From: Taeniopygia guttata
Lineage: Eukaryota; Chordata; Aves; Passeriformes; Estrildidae
Direction: 5' to 3'
NCBI RefSeq assembly: GCF_048771995.1
Contig: NC_133026.1
Location: 95,572,501 to 95,636,500, forward strand
DNA: 64,000 nucleotides
Shown: positions 1 through 11,877 of the stretch, one piece after another
How the letters are laid out: each line of letters begins with the position of its first letter
Numbering within the stretch: the first letter of the stretch is position 1
Notes under the pieces: generated by a model
Database searches by the model: none
Told to the model about the DNA's origin: nothing
What the model saw: the letters and a program-made list of their open reading frames with translations, nothing else
Program-made: the position numbers and the translations under genes

Positions 1-3000
1 ACCTCTATTCTCAGTAGCTATCTTAAATACATATTGCTTTGCCTATTCTGACTTTCTCGTCCCGTGTGCATTCATTGTGCTGTAACCTCAAAGGTGTTTG
101 GTATTTGTTAATAGTGACAACAGCAAAGAAAAAAGGGAAAACCAAAGTATTCTAGCAGAAGGTGAGAGGTTATTAATAAAACAATAGAATAAATAACGAG
201 CTATAAAATAAATAAAGGAGTATTTCTCATTTAAGGTGTTTTGCTGTATTTTATGTGATCAGAAGGCAACCAAGCATATAGAAATAAGTCCCCTCTTTTC
301 ATGCTGTATTTTTCATTAGACAGTGGATAGTAAATCTGAGTTCATCCTAAAACTAGTAGAAAATAAGTTTTCTAAAAAAATATGGCGAAAGGTACTACAT
401 AATAATATGTAGTGTTCAGGTTCTGCAATGGATTTTCAAGTGTGACAAGAAATACACATCACTTTTCACAGGATGGTGCCACAGGCTCATATAGCCCAAG
501 AAAAGGTGATGCTCCTCTGCATTGCTGTCATCTTTCCTTTTGTTGTTTATTGACTACAAATCGTTAGCTACAGTTTTCTTGTAGACAAAGATACTTTTAT
601 TTCTCTCAAATTTTTCCATGTATGTCAATGTACAAAAGACAGAAACAAAGTCATAAAAAAGCACAGGAATGACATGAAACTTGCAGAGACAAAAATTGAC
701 AATGTCAAAGACAGAATTTTGTTTCTTTTCCCTCTATGTTTATACAAAAGTTTTCTTTTCAGCAAAAAGAAATGTAACACTTCTAGATCATGATAAAAAT
801 ATAGTGAAATGTTTTTGTTTTCAAAAAGCCAGATAGTTTCTCTTTAAAACTCCTGTTTATTTGAATTATAAATACACTCTAGTATGGACACATTCATCAA
901 TGAACTAAATAACTAATCCTTAGTTCCAGGGTAATGATTTTACCCAGTTGAAAAACTAAAACCATATTAACTTTCTGCAGTCTCTATTACAGCTGAATCA
1001 TGCAGAGATAATATATTTATGGAAGAATACCTTTATGTACCTTGAAAACAGCAAAGAAGTAAGAGTTGAAACACTAATAATGAGAGTTAGAAGTCTAAAA
1101 CACCAGTACCATATGGATTGCTCTGAAGAAAGTAATTCCACCCCAGAGAGACCCAGAACAGTGCTAGTAGTAGAGATTTTTTAGGAATTCTTCAGGAATT
1201 CAGCAGAAGGCATGAGGAGCATCTCCCGGGTAAAGTCTGCGATACCAAAGCACAATATGTTCTTAGAAGCCTGACAACAGGAACTGTTTCTTTACACATT
1301 AGTACCCTGCCTAGTTTTTGTATGAGTTAGGTGTATGAAGCAACATTAAAGTCATTACAGTGACTAATTTTAAATTGACACATGAAGATACACTGCATCA
1401 GCAACTGTATTTTGAGAGTAGAGAAGCCTCACAGTCTGCGAGTGTCTCGAGGTAATATACTTTACAGAAAGCTTTGAAAAGGAGAGCACAGAGTCCTGAA
1501 CAGAAAGGTTCAGGACCATGCTCTAGTTTCTATGGCCAGCAAGCTGTGGAAAAGGGGCTTAATTTTTTTCTGTGTGTCTATCTATAGATATTGATAGAAA
1601 TATAGATATGGATGAAGATAAATCTGGACAGATATTGGCATTGATTATTTAATAATAAAACAAACAAGTCATCTTTTCAACCCTATCACCCAATAACATC
1701 TACCCTCAAAAAGAGACAGAATCACTTCTAATTCTGTCAGTGAACTACAGCAAGTACTCACTGGCTGGCCTGTCCTCACTGACAAAAAGGACAGACTGAA
1801 CAAATTGTTGCTTCATATATTTAACTTCCATGACTCATCTTGTGGAGGGACAGGATACAAGAGAGTTCTGCAGTATAAAATTTAAAGCCAAATGTATTCA
1901 CAAGAAGAGCTCCAGTAGAAATTAGCTGGAATTTAGCTATCAAAGAGACAGATTAGGAACATAAAGACTGTGTGTTTACTTATAAATATTTGGATCCCTC
2001 TACTGAATTAAGTTAGCCATAGGGTTATTTTACTTAATCAAACCTGGCATGATATAGTAAAATTGGGGCAGTCAGATATCCTAAAATTCTTTTGTCATTT
2101 TATATACAAAACCAAATATGTTTTGTGTTTCTTATTTGTCTGTTATTAGCATTAAATTAATGAAATGCAAACAGGATACTCAGGCAAATTTCTCCATTAT
2201 TATTATTATTTTCTCAAAGTTTCAATTAGGTAGACAGTTTCAAATTTTTATGTTGTAGCTTAATAAAGAATACCGGTAAAATCACTGATGACATTACAAG
2301 CAATAAGAAAAATAAAATCTTTCCTATTTAATGAAAATAGTTTTCAATTAAATAGATTAAACTAAAGAGAGATAGACTGGTTTAAATCTATTAATATTGA
2401 TAATTATAATATATGAATTACATATTCCTTTTGATTTTTAACTGCATATTCCAAGTGTATTTATTTCATTGAAGGAAAAGGAGGCAGGCCTTTTAAAGGC
2501 ATTAATTTAGAAACACAAAATGTTCAGTTGGAAACTCATTTGTTTACAGTTTTGTTTGCCAGCTTTTTCCCATTAATGAGTTGAAATCTTTTCATATTAG
2601 TATTATGGGACATTTCATTAGTGTTTATAAACATATCATGTTTACAAGAGAGCAGGATGTGTGAAAGAAAAAAACATGCCCATTCTGCATTTTCCATTTT
2701 CCTTGTACATACCCATCTACTTTTTGCACTGTCCATTCTCTTGCTCTTAATCCCTTGTAAAAATATGTATTCCTCTCAGAGAATGACTCCCAGAGGTAAT
2801 TTTAACACCCTGATTTATATTTCAGGGGTTTGCATATCTCATTTCTGCAAAACAATATGATAGAAATCTTTGAATGGACCCCAGCCAAAGAGAAATCCCA
2901 AAGATACAAAGATCAATTTAGATACTACCATTTGTCACCCATCTGCATCTCAAAAGAGCCATGTGCTTAAAAAAGCAGTATTTCTTCAATTGAAGATTGA

Positions 3001-5065
3001 AGTAGAAAGCAGGAAATGAAGAAAATTCCTCATAGGATATCACTAGAGTAAAATCAAAGTCAGGATCTTGAAAATAAATATTTCAGGAAAGAATTGGGGG
3101 TTTGTGGCAGAAGCAGTAAATTCTGTGAAGTACATAGGATATAATTCTAAGGACTCTTCCTCATCCATTGATACAAATAATGACATTCTTTCTCCTGTCA
3201 CTGTCAACAAGGGTACATTATGGAAATTTAGAGTTGCATAAAAGATAGATTTGTGGTAATTATAATCTCTGGTGATGTTTGAAAACAATGATTTTTTATG
3301 TTTAATTGACATTTTCTGGAAAGGTAGGAAAACCAGAGCATATTTCACAGTAACACATATTTTTTTTTATCAGATCATTCAGTTTCCCCTGCTTCACATT
3401 CTTTTTTTAATAACAGGAAGACATATGATGAATAGCACTTCTCTGAAATGACCCAGGGAAACTTTTCTCCCCTTTCTAAAGTATATATACTGCTTGAATA
3501 TACGTCTATTGAAATATATCTTATATAAAATTGAAATGCTATGTGGACTAAAGTGTTGTACTAAAAGCACGTATGAGTTTCACTCTTACATTATATAAAA
3601 TTGGTGTTTTATATATATGTCACACTAGAAAGTCTGATTGTCTCCTTTAAGGAAAAATTAGTAATTGTAATACAAACCATTCTGTCTCCAAGGTTCTCAG
3701 CCCATTATTTTTTCATTTCCAGTGCAGGCTGGAACAGAAGTGAAACAATCAGCAGCAAGTGAGCACAAGTCCTTAAATTTGAACAAGACAACAAATACTG
3801 TACATAAATGACACATACTGAAACTACCTTGTCTGTTGGGCTAGCAAGGCTACTTCTTACCCTACGGATAAAAAATGCCCAGAGCAGTGCACCATATTCG
3901 GCTACACAAAATTCTTTGGTGTCCTTTTGCAGGCATCATTCCATCCACAGATGCCAATATCCTTTGCTATAGTTGTGGGAACATAAGTACACAGTAGGCA
4001 GATCAAGGTTTTAGTAAGACTAGTGGCACACATATTTCACATATGACAAACAACACATAATAAATATTTCACTTTTATATTGGAACTTTGTTTTTAACCT
4101 CTAGTCCTCAGACAAAAAGCACTGGCAGGCTGGTCTATAAGGAATTAGGAAATATAAGCCTAGACTAAAATTTAATAGACCTACATTACAACTTCCACTG
4201 GGAAGTGTTTCTATGTCCACAGATTAAATGAAAGCTTCATAATGACTGGTCTGCTCAGGTAAAAAAACAAGAAATAAAATCTCTAGTGTAAAACAAAAAC
4301 AGGGTTGCACAAAGGGATATGAAATGCTGTTCATATTATAAATGACAAGTTCAAGGGCCTGATGTTTGATATTTACATGCACATTTTGTATAGCACCAAC
4401 TAGACTGCCTCATAATTAAAGACAACTCCCATGAGGTAGAAAGTAATTGCTCATTTGTAAATAAGGTACTTCTGGATCAAGAAGTGATTAAAATATTTAT
4501 ATTGCACAGCTTGTTCAATTCACTCATATAATCAGATTAATTTACTTTAATTCACCATGCATCAACATTTACATGGCTTTTCTCAAAAAAAATGGTACTT
4601 GAAATAAAATAACTTTTTATTACCTATTTTGCAACTTAATAATATTAGTGTGTGGGGTGGATAGATGGCTACTGTCTCATTAGCATTTGTTATTTACTCT
4701 ATAAGTATTATGTTGTGTACTGGACATGAAAAATTTATAGGTACTTACGATGAAATAAATTTCAATCTGGAATCTTCAGAGAATATGTTTTGAATTAATG
4801 AAGATTCACTAATAATAAGTATGTATTATTATGTGAGTCCTGAGGAAAAAAAAATTTTTTTTCTTCTTTCATCAAATCAAAGTGTTCATTTCCAAAGGCT
4901 TTGTAAAATCAGATATTCTACTCTGACCTTTATTTATAAACTAATATCTCTGCACTGCTGTGATTTCTGTTACTTTCTCTCCCAAAGTATTTAAGACAAT
5001 AAATTAACTGGAATACAAATCTAAAACTCTACTTTATTCCTGGAAGTCCTCTCAATCTATGCCTT
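1..5065. other. A+T-rich unique sequence, no gene seen
   Basis: This stretch is A+T-rich with frequent stops in all frames. The longest open frame is 101 codons on the minus strand at 3043-3348 and resembles nothing I know. There are short (ATT)n and A/T runs, such as A9 followed directly by T8 at 4846-4862, which is self-complementary. I recognise no transposon, RNA gene or exon. It reads as intergenic or deep intronic DNA. Confidence 0.6.
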
Positions 5066-5103
5066 TATATGTACATACATATACATATATATACATATAT
5101 ACA

Positions 5104-5136
<33 letters not shown>

Positions 5137-5250
5137 ATAAGTATATGTATATATATGTATATATATATAATACATATAATATATAATACATATATACATA
5201 TATGTATAATTATATATATATTATATATATATAAATAATGTGATATACAT
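5066..5250. repeat. Compound TA / TATG / ATAC microsatellite
   Basis: About 185 bp consist almost only of alternating TA, ATAC and ATGT units, with a pure (ATGT)n run of about six units at 5111-5136. Because ATAC-rich and GTAT-rich parts lie on the same strand, the tract contains many inverted repeats and could fold into cruciforms. An open frame across it on the minus strand (5052-5309) is low-complexity I/Y/H repeats and is not a gene. Confidence 0.93.
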
Positions 5251-5749
5251 GTACACTGTATTTGTGCTGTGTCAGGGCCTGTAAATACATTGTGATACAA
5301 AGTGCCCAAATTCCCAAGATGGGACTTCCATATGTGTCATTAATGTGTTTGAAAAAATCTGCAGTAGACACATTTCCTCTGCAGATTGAACATATCTGTC
5401 TGAAGTGGAACTTGCTTGGATTCAGAGCAGCCTTTATTTAAGCCTACCCAAGAAAACGGGTAAAGGTTCAGATTTTACCTAATTGGTTTAATACAAATCA
5501 GAATTGTTTACCCAGCTTTGCTGTGACAAGGTGGATAGAGCCCCTACTAAAGGTACTGACAGTGGCAGTACTGAGGAACCCTCAGATCTGGTGACTTCAC
5601 ATCATTAGCTATCTTTCAACACTATGTTCCACATGGACATGCATGGAAAAACAATGAAGAAGGCACTTTGTATTCTGATGCAGCCCATCCTTGTTCCCAT
5701 GGAAGAAGGCACTGTCAATCCATGAATCATGGAAAAGGCAGAGTATTTA
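5251..5749. other. Unique spacer before the CR1 element
   Basis: Roughly 500 bp of unique sequence of mixed composition, with no recognised repeat or coding signal. It ends where the 8-bp terminal repeats of the next CR1 copy begin. Confidence 0.5.
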
Positions 5750-8385
5750 CAGAACCACAGAATCACAGAATTACAGAATCACAGAATCACAGAATAATGA
5801 GGTTGGAAGAGACCTCTAGGATCATCAAGTACAACCTATGCCCTAACACCTCAACTAAACTATAGCACCGAGTGCCATGTCCAGTCTTTCTTTAAACACA
5901 TCCAGAGATGATGATTCTACCACCTCTCTGGGAAGATAATTCCAGTACTTTGTTATTCTTTTGGTGAAAATTGTTTTCCTAATATCCAACCTATACCTTC
6001 CCTGATGTAGCTTGAGACTGTGTCCTCTTGTTCTGTCAGTTGATGCCCAGTGGAAGAGACCAAACCCCACCTGACTACAACCTCTCTTCTAGAAGTTGTA
6101 GAGAGCAAAAAAGTCACCTCTAAGCCTCCTCTTCTCCAGGCTAAACAACCCCAGCTCCTTCAAATGTTCCTCACAGGGCTTCTGTTCCAAGCCTCTCACC
6201 AGCCTAGTTGCCCTCCTCTGGACACGCTCAAGTTTCTCAATGTCCTTCCTAAACTGAGGGGCCCAGAACTGGACACAGCACTCGAGATGCGTTCTTACCA
6301 GTGCTGAGTACGGGGAAAGGATGACCTCCCTACACCTGCTGGTCACACAGTTCCTAATACAAACCAGGATGCCATTGACCTTCTGACAATGGCAGGATGC
6401 CAAAGCACATTGCTGGCTCGTGCTCAACCGGCTGTCAACCAGCACCCCCCGGTCCCTTTACACCTGAACACTGTCCAGCCACACTGTCCCCAGCTCGTAA
6501 CATTGTAGGGGATTTTTGTGACCAAAATGTAGAACTTGGCACTTAGACTTATTAAACTTCATGCTGTTGGACTCTGCCCATCCATCCAACAGATCTAAGT
6601 CTCTCTGCAGAGCCCTCCTTCCTTCCAACAGATCAACACAAGCTCCCAGCTTAGTGTCGTCTGCAAATTTACTAATGAAAGACTCAATACCCTCACCCAT
6701 GTCATCAATAAAAATACTGAACAGAACTGACCCCAGCACAGACCCCTGAGGGACACCACTGGTGACTGTCCCCAGCTGGATGCAGCACCATTCATCACCC
6801 CTCTCTGGGCCCGGCCATCCAGCCAGTTCCTAACCCAGCAAAGAGTGCTCCTGTCCCAGCTGTGGGCTGCCTGCTTCTCCAGGACTGTGCTGTGGGAGAC
6901 AATGGCAAAGGCCTTGCTGAAGTCCAAATAGACAACATCCACAGCCTTTCCTGCATCGACCAGACGAGTCACCTGGTCATAGAAGGAGACCAGGTTGGTC
7001 AGACATGACCTACCCTTTGTAAACCCATGCCCAGGTCAGATACCCTGGCCATCCTGTAAGTGTTATGTGATAGCACTCAGTATGAACTGTGTTCCATTGT
7101 CTTACCTGGTTCTGAGGTCAGGCTAACTGGCCTGTAATTACCAGGATCCTCCTTCCTACCTTTTTGTAAACGGGTGTCACATTGGCCAGTTTCCAATCAT
7201 CTGGGACCTCACCAGTGAGCCACGACTCCTGATAAATGATGGAGAGAGGCTTCACAAGCACATCTGCCAGCTCACTCATCACCCTAGGGTAGATCCCATC
7301 TGGTCCCTTTGATTTATATATATCCAAGTGTCCCAGAGTTTTCTGACTGCTTCTTCTTGGATAACAAGAGGACTATTCTGTTCTCTGCCACCACCTACCA
7401 ACACCTGAGGACAGCTGTCTTGAGGGCAAGATGTCCTACCACTAAAGACTGAGGCAAAGAAGGCATTAGGCATTTCTGCCTTTTCCTCATCTTTAGTTAC
7501 TAGGTTGCCTGCCTCATCCAATAAGGAACAGAGGTCAGTTATACCCTTCTTTTTACCATTAATATATTTGTAAAAACTTTTTTTATTATTTTTAACAGAC
7601 GTTGCCAGGTTAAGTTCAAACTGAGCTTTGGCCTCCCTAATTTTTTTCTACATGCCCTAGCAGCTCCTTTAAATACTTCCTGAGAAATCAGTCCCTCCTT
7701 AAAAAGATGATACATCTTTTTTTATTTCTAAGTTCCTTTAAAACCTCGTTGCTCATCCAGACTGGATGTTTGCGTTGTTGACTCATCTTTCAGCACACAG
7801 GGACAATCTGCTCTTGTGCCCTCAAGATCTCTGCTTTGAAGCACACCCATCTCTCCTGGACTCCTTTGTTTTCAAGGGCTGTTTCCCTAGGGACTCTCTG
7901 AATAAGTCTCTTAAATAGGCCAAAGTCTGCCCTCTAGAAGTCCAGCATAGAAATCTTATTGATATTCCTCCTTATTTCACCAATTATTGAGAAATCTATA
8001 ATTTCATGATCACTGTGCCCCAAGCAGCCTCCAGCCTCCACATCACCCACCAGTACATCTCCATTTGTGAACAACAGGCCCTCCATTGTGAACAACATAG
8101 CCCCTCCCCTGGTGGGCTTGCCCACAGTTGTGACAAAAAGTTATCATCCACACACTCTAAAAACTTTCTATACTGCTGTTTTTCTGCTGTATTAAGTTCC
8201 CAGCAGATGTCTGGTAGGTTGAAGTCACCTACAGGAATAAGGACTGGTGATCCTGAAACATTGTTCAGTTGCTTGTAGAATAAGTTGTCCACCTCTTCAT
8301 CCTGGTTCAGTGGATGATTGCAGACTCCTGGTAGGATGTCAGACTTTAGTCTGTGGTTATAGGACAAACCAGCATATCAAGGTTT
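5750..8385 (-). mobile_element. CR1 LINE, 5'-truncated, with endonuclease and RT remnants
   Basis: This is a non-LTR retrotransposon lying on the minus strand; CR1 elements copy themselves by target-primed reverse transcription. The 3' end is at 5750-5795, with about five 8-bp units of AGAATCAC type (GTGATTCT on the element strand). Reading the minus strand from the right, a C-terminal endonuclease segment lies at about 8370-7930 with [10 protein letters not shown] near 8229-8200. A linker and the start of reverse transcriptase follow at 7521-7118 (GPDGIYPRVMSELAD, LTGEVPDDWKLANVTPVYKK). The RT core has YLDFSKAF and FADDTKL near 6667, and the C-terminal region runs to about 5855 ([27 protein letters not shown]). 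The coding region is split over several frames by frameshifts and stops, so it is a dead copy. At about 2.6 kb it lacks ORF1 and the 5' half of the usual roughly 4.5-kb element. No target duplication was seen, as is common for CR1. Confidence 0.97.
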
Positions 8386-10507
8386 AGACTTCCTGCACAC
8401 TCAATAAGCTGATTTAAAAAAAAAAATTATAAAGGCTCTGGCTTTAAACTGACAAGATAATATCCAAAAATCTTTATTGACCATCAGATTATATTGAGAC
8501 TTAATGCCTCCAGTTACAAGAAATTTTTTGCTAATCTCCAATATATTACTGTAAAACTATTATAAGAAATAAAAATATATACTCAATAAAGATTAAAAAT
8601 ACATATTTCTAGAGTAAAAAAAAAGTTGCTTTCAAACAAAAAACTGTAGTCCTTTACCTTATTTATCATGTTTACATTCAATGTGATCCATAGATAGGTA
8701 ATGACTGACTGAAGATACAACTCTGACTGGAACAAATCAAAACATATCTTTTATGTTTTATTGCACCTATTTCTTCATGCCAATTTCTTAGAGATTTTAT
8801 GACATATTTTTGGTTAAATTTTACTAAAATCTCATTTATATTTTCTATTAGCCAGATGTTTATCAATATTTTCACTGAAAACACATCAGATGATTCCAAT
8901 GATTGTATTATTACTGGAACCTAACTTCTCACAATGCCAATAGAACATCTAGATAGGAATTCATATGAGTTAAGCTAATGAAAAGGTACGTCTGTTTTAT
9001 CTTTTTGAATAAGTGCAAAAGAATTTTTCAAAGTATGATTATACTCGAAATTCAATACAGTCCTGTCAACATAAAGTTTTGAGACAAATTTTTGGTGGTT
9101 AATCCTTCTGCAAGATACAGAAATCCTGAAGAAAGTGATCATACTAATAAATCATTATTACTTTAACTTTTGCTTTCAGAAATCTGCCAGCTTCATTACC
9201 AGTTTTCCAAGCGTGTTGCCAAAAGATCTGACTCACAAGTCAAAGATTACAACTGGCACAAAACCTGTGGATATGTTTGCCCTTGATTTGCATATCAAAT
9301 GGTCCAGAACTTGGCTAACCTGCAAACCAAGACTGAGGAAAAGAGCAAGTGTACTGGGGATTGATTAGAATGTGAGTGAACGAGAAGTATATAATTGTTT
9401 TCCTTCAATCACTAAAAAATGTGATACATGGGAATTTCAAATTCTTGGTTTTACAGACCCTGCTCTCGCTTTGGATAAACAAACCTCAAAGTAACAACAG
9501 TTTTGTGAAGTGATTTTAAAGTAAATGTTAAATGAAATCTCTGAGTTATAGTATTTATTTGTCTTCTCTTTCAATGCAGATGAATGATGTTCAGTGGACA
9601 GTTTAGGGCAGGGGATCTTCAGCACCTCTTGTTGCTTTCAGGAAAGGAACAGAACTGTGTTAAGTTCAGTTCTGTCAGACACAGGTTGCCTATAGTGTCT
9701 GCCTGCATAAAAGATAATAAAACAGACACTTCTCCAGTATCAGACTAAATGATACCTCCTAAGAGATTTTGCTGTGGTTTGTTAAAAAATAGGGAAAAAA
9801 ATAAATTAGGTTAGAGGAAGGTACTTGCCAAAACAAAAGCCTACCATGTCTGTCTGACCAGCAAAGGGTCTTTATGGTCACTGTTAGCATTTTCACCTCT
9901 AGGTATACTTCTTAGACTTCTGGCAAAAAATTCATTAAAAAAAAGTCCATAAACAAATGTTATGAGACCTCAGTGAGGATCAGTCTCTCTCTGGAATGAA
10001 TTGTAAGGGAATTTGAAACTACAAAACAGAAACAAGTGTAAATAAAGACATGGTTTTAGTACAAAGAAAGAAAGTCTTTATTGCTATGCTTTGCAATAAT
10101 TAAAGCTGAAGTTAGTTCTCTAAAGATTTAGCCATACTGACTCTCTTTCCTCCGGATTTTTGCTTGTTATAGTTGACTGTACCTTTGATCATTAGTTTTT
10201 TTACCTCCTGCTACTAATTCTTAACACAAATAACAGCAGAAACTTGTTCACAGAAAAGCAGCCACAAGCTGATTTCCTCTTGTTAATATATCAGGAAGAA
10301 AAATAAACAAACTAAAAATCTACTCATAAATGTCTATGTGCAATATTCTTTATAGAAGATAGCTCTTTTCCTATAAAGCCAAAACAGGAAGTTCTTCAAA
10401 GTCTAATTCCTAACCCTTGTGCAAATTTTTGGACAAAATCTCACACAAATATGGCTTTCACATTTATTTATAGCAGCTGCATTGTTCTGGTCAGGAAACA
10501 AGATTTT
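8386..10507. other. A+T-rich unique sequence with one exon-like segment
   Basis: About 2.1 kb of unique sequence separates the first CR1 copy from the head-to-head CR1 pair. It holds poly-A/T runs and short unremarkable ORFs. The only item of note is the exon-like segment at 9180-9371, listed separately. Confidence 0.5.
9180..9371 (+). other. Exon-like segment, function unknown
   Basis: This 192-bp segment is bounded by plausible splice sites. Upstream is TACTAAT (9142-9148), close to the vertebrate branch-point consensus, then a T-rich tract ending TTTGCTTTCAG. Downstream is a GTGAGT donor at 9372. One frame is open from the acceptor to a TAG at 9366-9368 (starting KSASFITSFPS and ending RKRASVLGID), so any coding use would be a terminal exon, and the donor would fit a noncoding transcript better. 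I do not recognise the peptide. Splice-like motifs arise often by chance in A+T-rich DNA, so this is only a candidate. Confidence 0.15.
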
Positions 10508-11352
10508 CATAGAATCATGGAACCACAGAAAATTCAGACTGGAAGGGAGGTTGTGAGCTCCTGCTCACAGCAGGGCCAGCTCTGAGTTCAGACAAGGTTG
10601 CTCAGGGCTTTTTCCCAGTGGATGTTGAAAACCTCCGAAACTGCAACCTCTTTGGGCAGCCTAACCCACTGCTGAGCTGTCCTTAAGGTGAAAAAATTTC
10701 TCTTTGCATCCAACATGAACATGTCTTGGCCCAGCTTGTGGCCATTGTCCTTCTTCCTCCCACCATACAATTGTGAAAGGTCAGGCTCCATCTCCTTGAT
10801 AAAATCCCTGAAAGAATTTGGCAGGCTGCTCTTAAAGCCATTCTTGCTCCAGGTCTTGTCTCTCAGCTTGATCACACAGGGTAAGTTCTCCCGCTGTCTC
10901 CACCTTGAGGATCCTCTCCTGAATGCACTCGAATTTGTTGATTTCTTTCTTCTTATCAGGGGACAAAGTATTGTGGATTTGGCCTAATGAGTAGAGGATA
11001 AATTGCTGCCTGTATCTCCTGGCCATGGTGCTGTTCATATAGACCAGGAAGCTGCTGGCATTCTTTGCTGGCTCAGGTTCACCTTGCTGCTCACCACAGA
11101 TTTCTCTGCTCTCAGCCTGTCCCTTTGCAACCTGTTGCCAATACAGGAACTCTTCTGCCCCAGGACTTGCACTTCATGCTTGCCCTTGCTCAAATTCACA
11201 GGATTCCTATACATCCATTCCTCCAACTTGTCCGGGTTTATTTGGATGTGTCCCTACCCCCAAGCACATCAACTTGTCTCCCCTGAGTATGGTTTTATCT
11301 ATACACTTGATGAGTGTGCGCTCCACTGCCTCCTCCTGTTCACTGATAATAT
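10508..11352 (-). mobile_element. CR1 LINE copy, left half of a head-to-head pair
   Basis: The left edge carries the CR1 3' tail in reverse (TCATAGAATCATGGAACC, then a diverged form of the usual GGTTGGAAGGGACC block). Rightward the sequence follows the inverse of CR1 3' coding and RT-proximal DNA. The minus-strand peptide at 10588-10875 includes MIKLRDKTWSKNG and WVRLPKEVAVSEVFN, matching the CR1 C-terminal pattern W-N-R-L-P-R-E-V-V. Near 11180-11320 it matches the region just after the RT catalytic motif. The copy is 5'-truncated at about 11352, where it meets the oppositely oriented CR1. It is heavily diverged with frames broken throughout. Confidence 0.9.
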
Positions 11353-11877
11353 CAGGCACAGCATCACCAGCTGGGCAAGGGAGGGCATTGTCCTGCTCTG
11401 CTCTGCACTGGGGCAGCCTCACCTCAAGTGCTGGGGGCAGTTTTGGGTGCCACAATATAAAAAAGATATAAAGTGATTAGCATCTGGAGGGGAAGCTGTA
11501 TGAGGAGCAGCTGAGGTCACTTGGTCTGTTCAGCCGGGAGAAGAGGAGACTGAAGGGAGACCTCACTGAAGTCACAACTTCCTTGTGAGGGGAAGAGGAG
11601 GGGCAGGCACTCATCTATCGGTGGTGACCAGGGACAGAACCTAAGGAAAAATCATGAAGCTGTGTCAGAGAAGGTTTAAGTTGGATATTAGGACAAGTTT
11701 CTTCACTCAGAGGGTATTTGAGCAATGGAACAGGCTCCCCAAGGAAGTGGTCACAACCCCAAGCCTGACAAATCCTTCTTGGGCACAGTGTGACTTTTGG
11801 GGCCATCCTGTGCAGGAGCTGGGCTTTGATGATCCTTGAGGGTCCTTTCCAGTTCAGGCTATTCTATGATTCTATGA
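11353..11877 (+). mobile_element. CR1 LINE 3' end, right half of a head-to-head pair
   Basis: This is a plus-strand CR1 end. It starts with coding remnants reading WAREGIVLLCSALGQPHLK and FWVPQYKKDIK (about 11370-11475). A deletion of roughly 45 bp relative to the usual CR1 pattern follows near 11476. It resumes with LEGKLYEEQLRSLGLFSREKRRLKGDL-type sequence, then KLCQRRFKLDIRTSFFTQR and WNRLPKEVVTTPSL at 11654-11770. It ends in GGTCCTTTCCAGTTCAGGC plus two ATTCTATG units at 11861-11876. The subfamily looks different from the left half of the pair. It is a 5'-truncated dead copy of about 525 bp. Confidence 0.95.

Noticed and set aside
5052-5309. 85-codon ORF
   Set aside because: Translation of the TA/TATG microsatellite.
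11003-11476. 157-codon ORF across the CR1 pair
   Set aside because: It is a chimera of antisense left-hand CR1 and sense right-hand CR1, not a gene.
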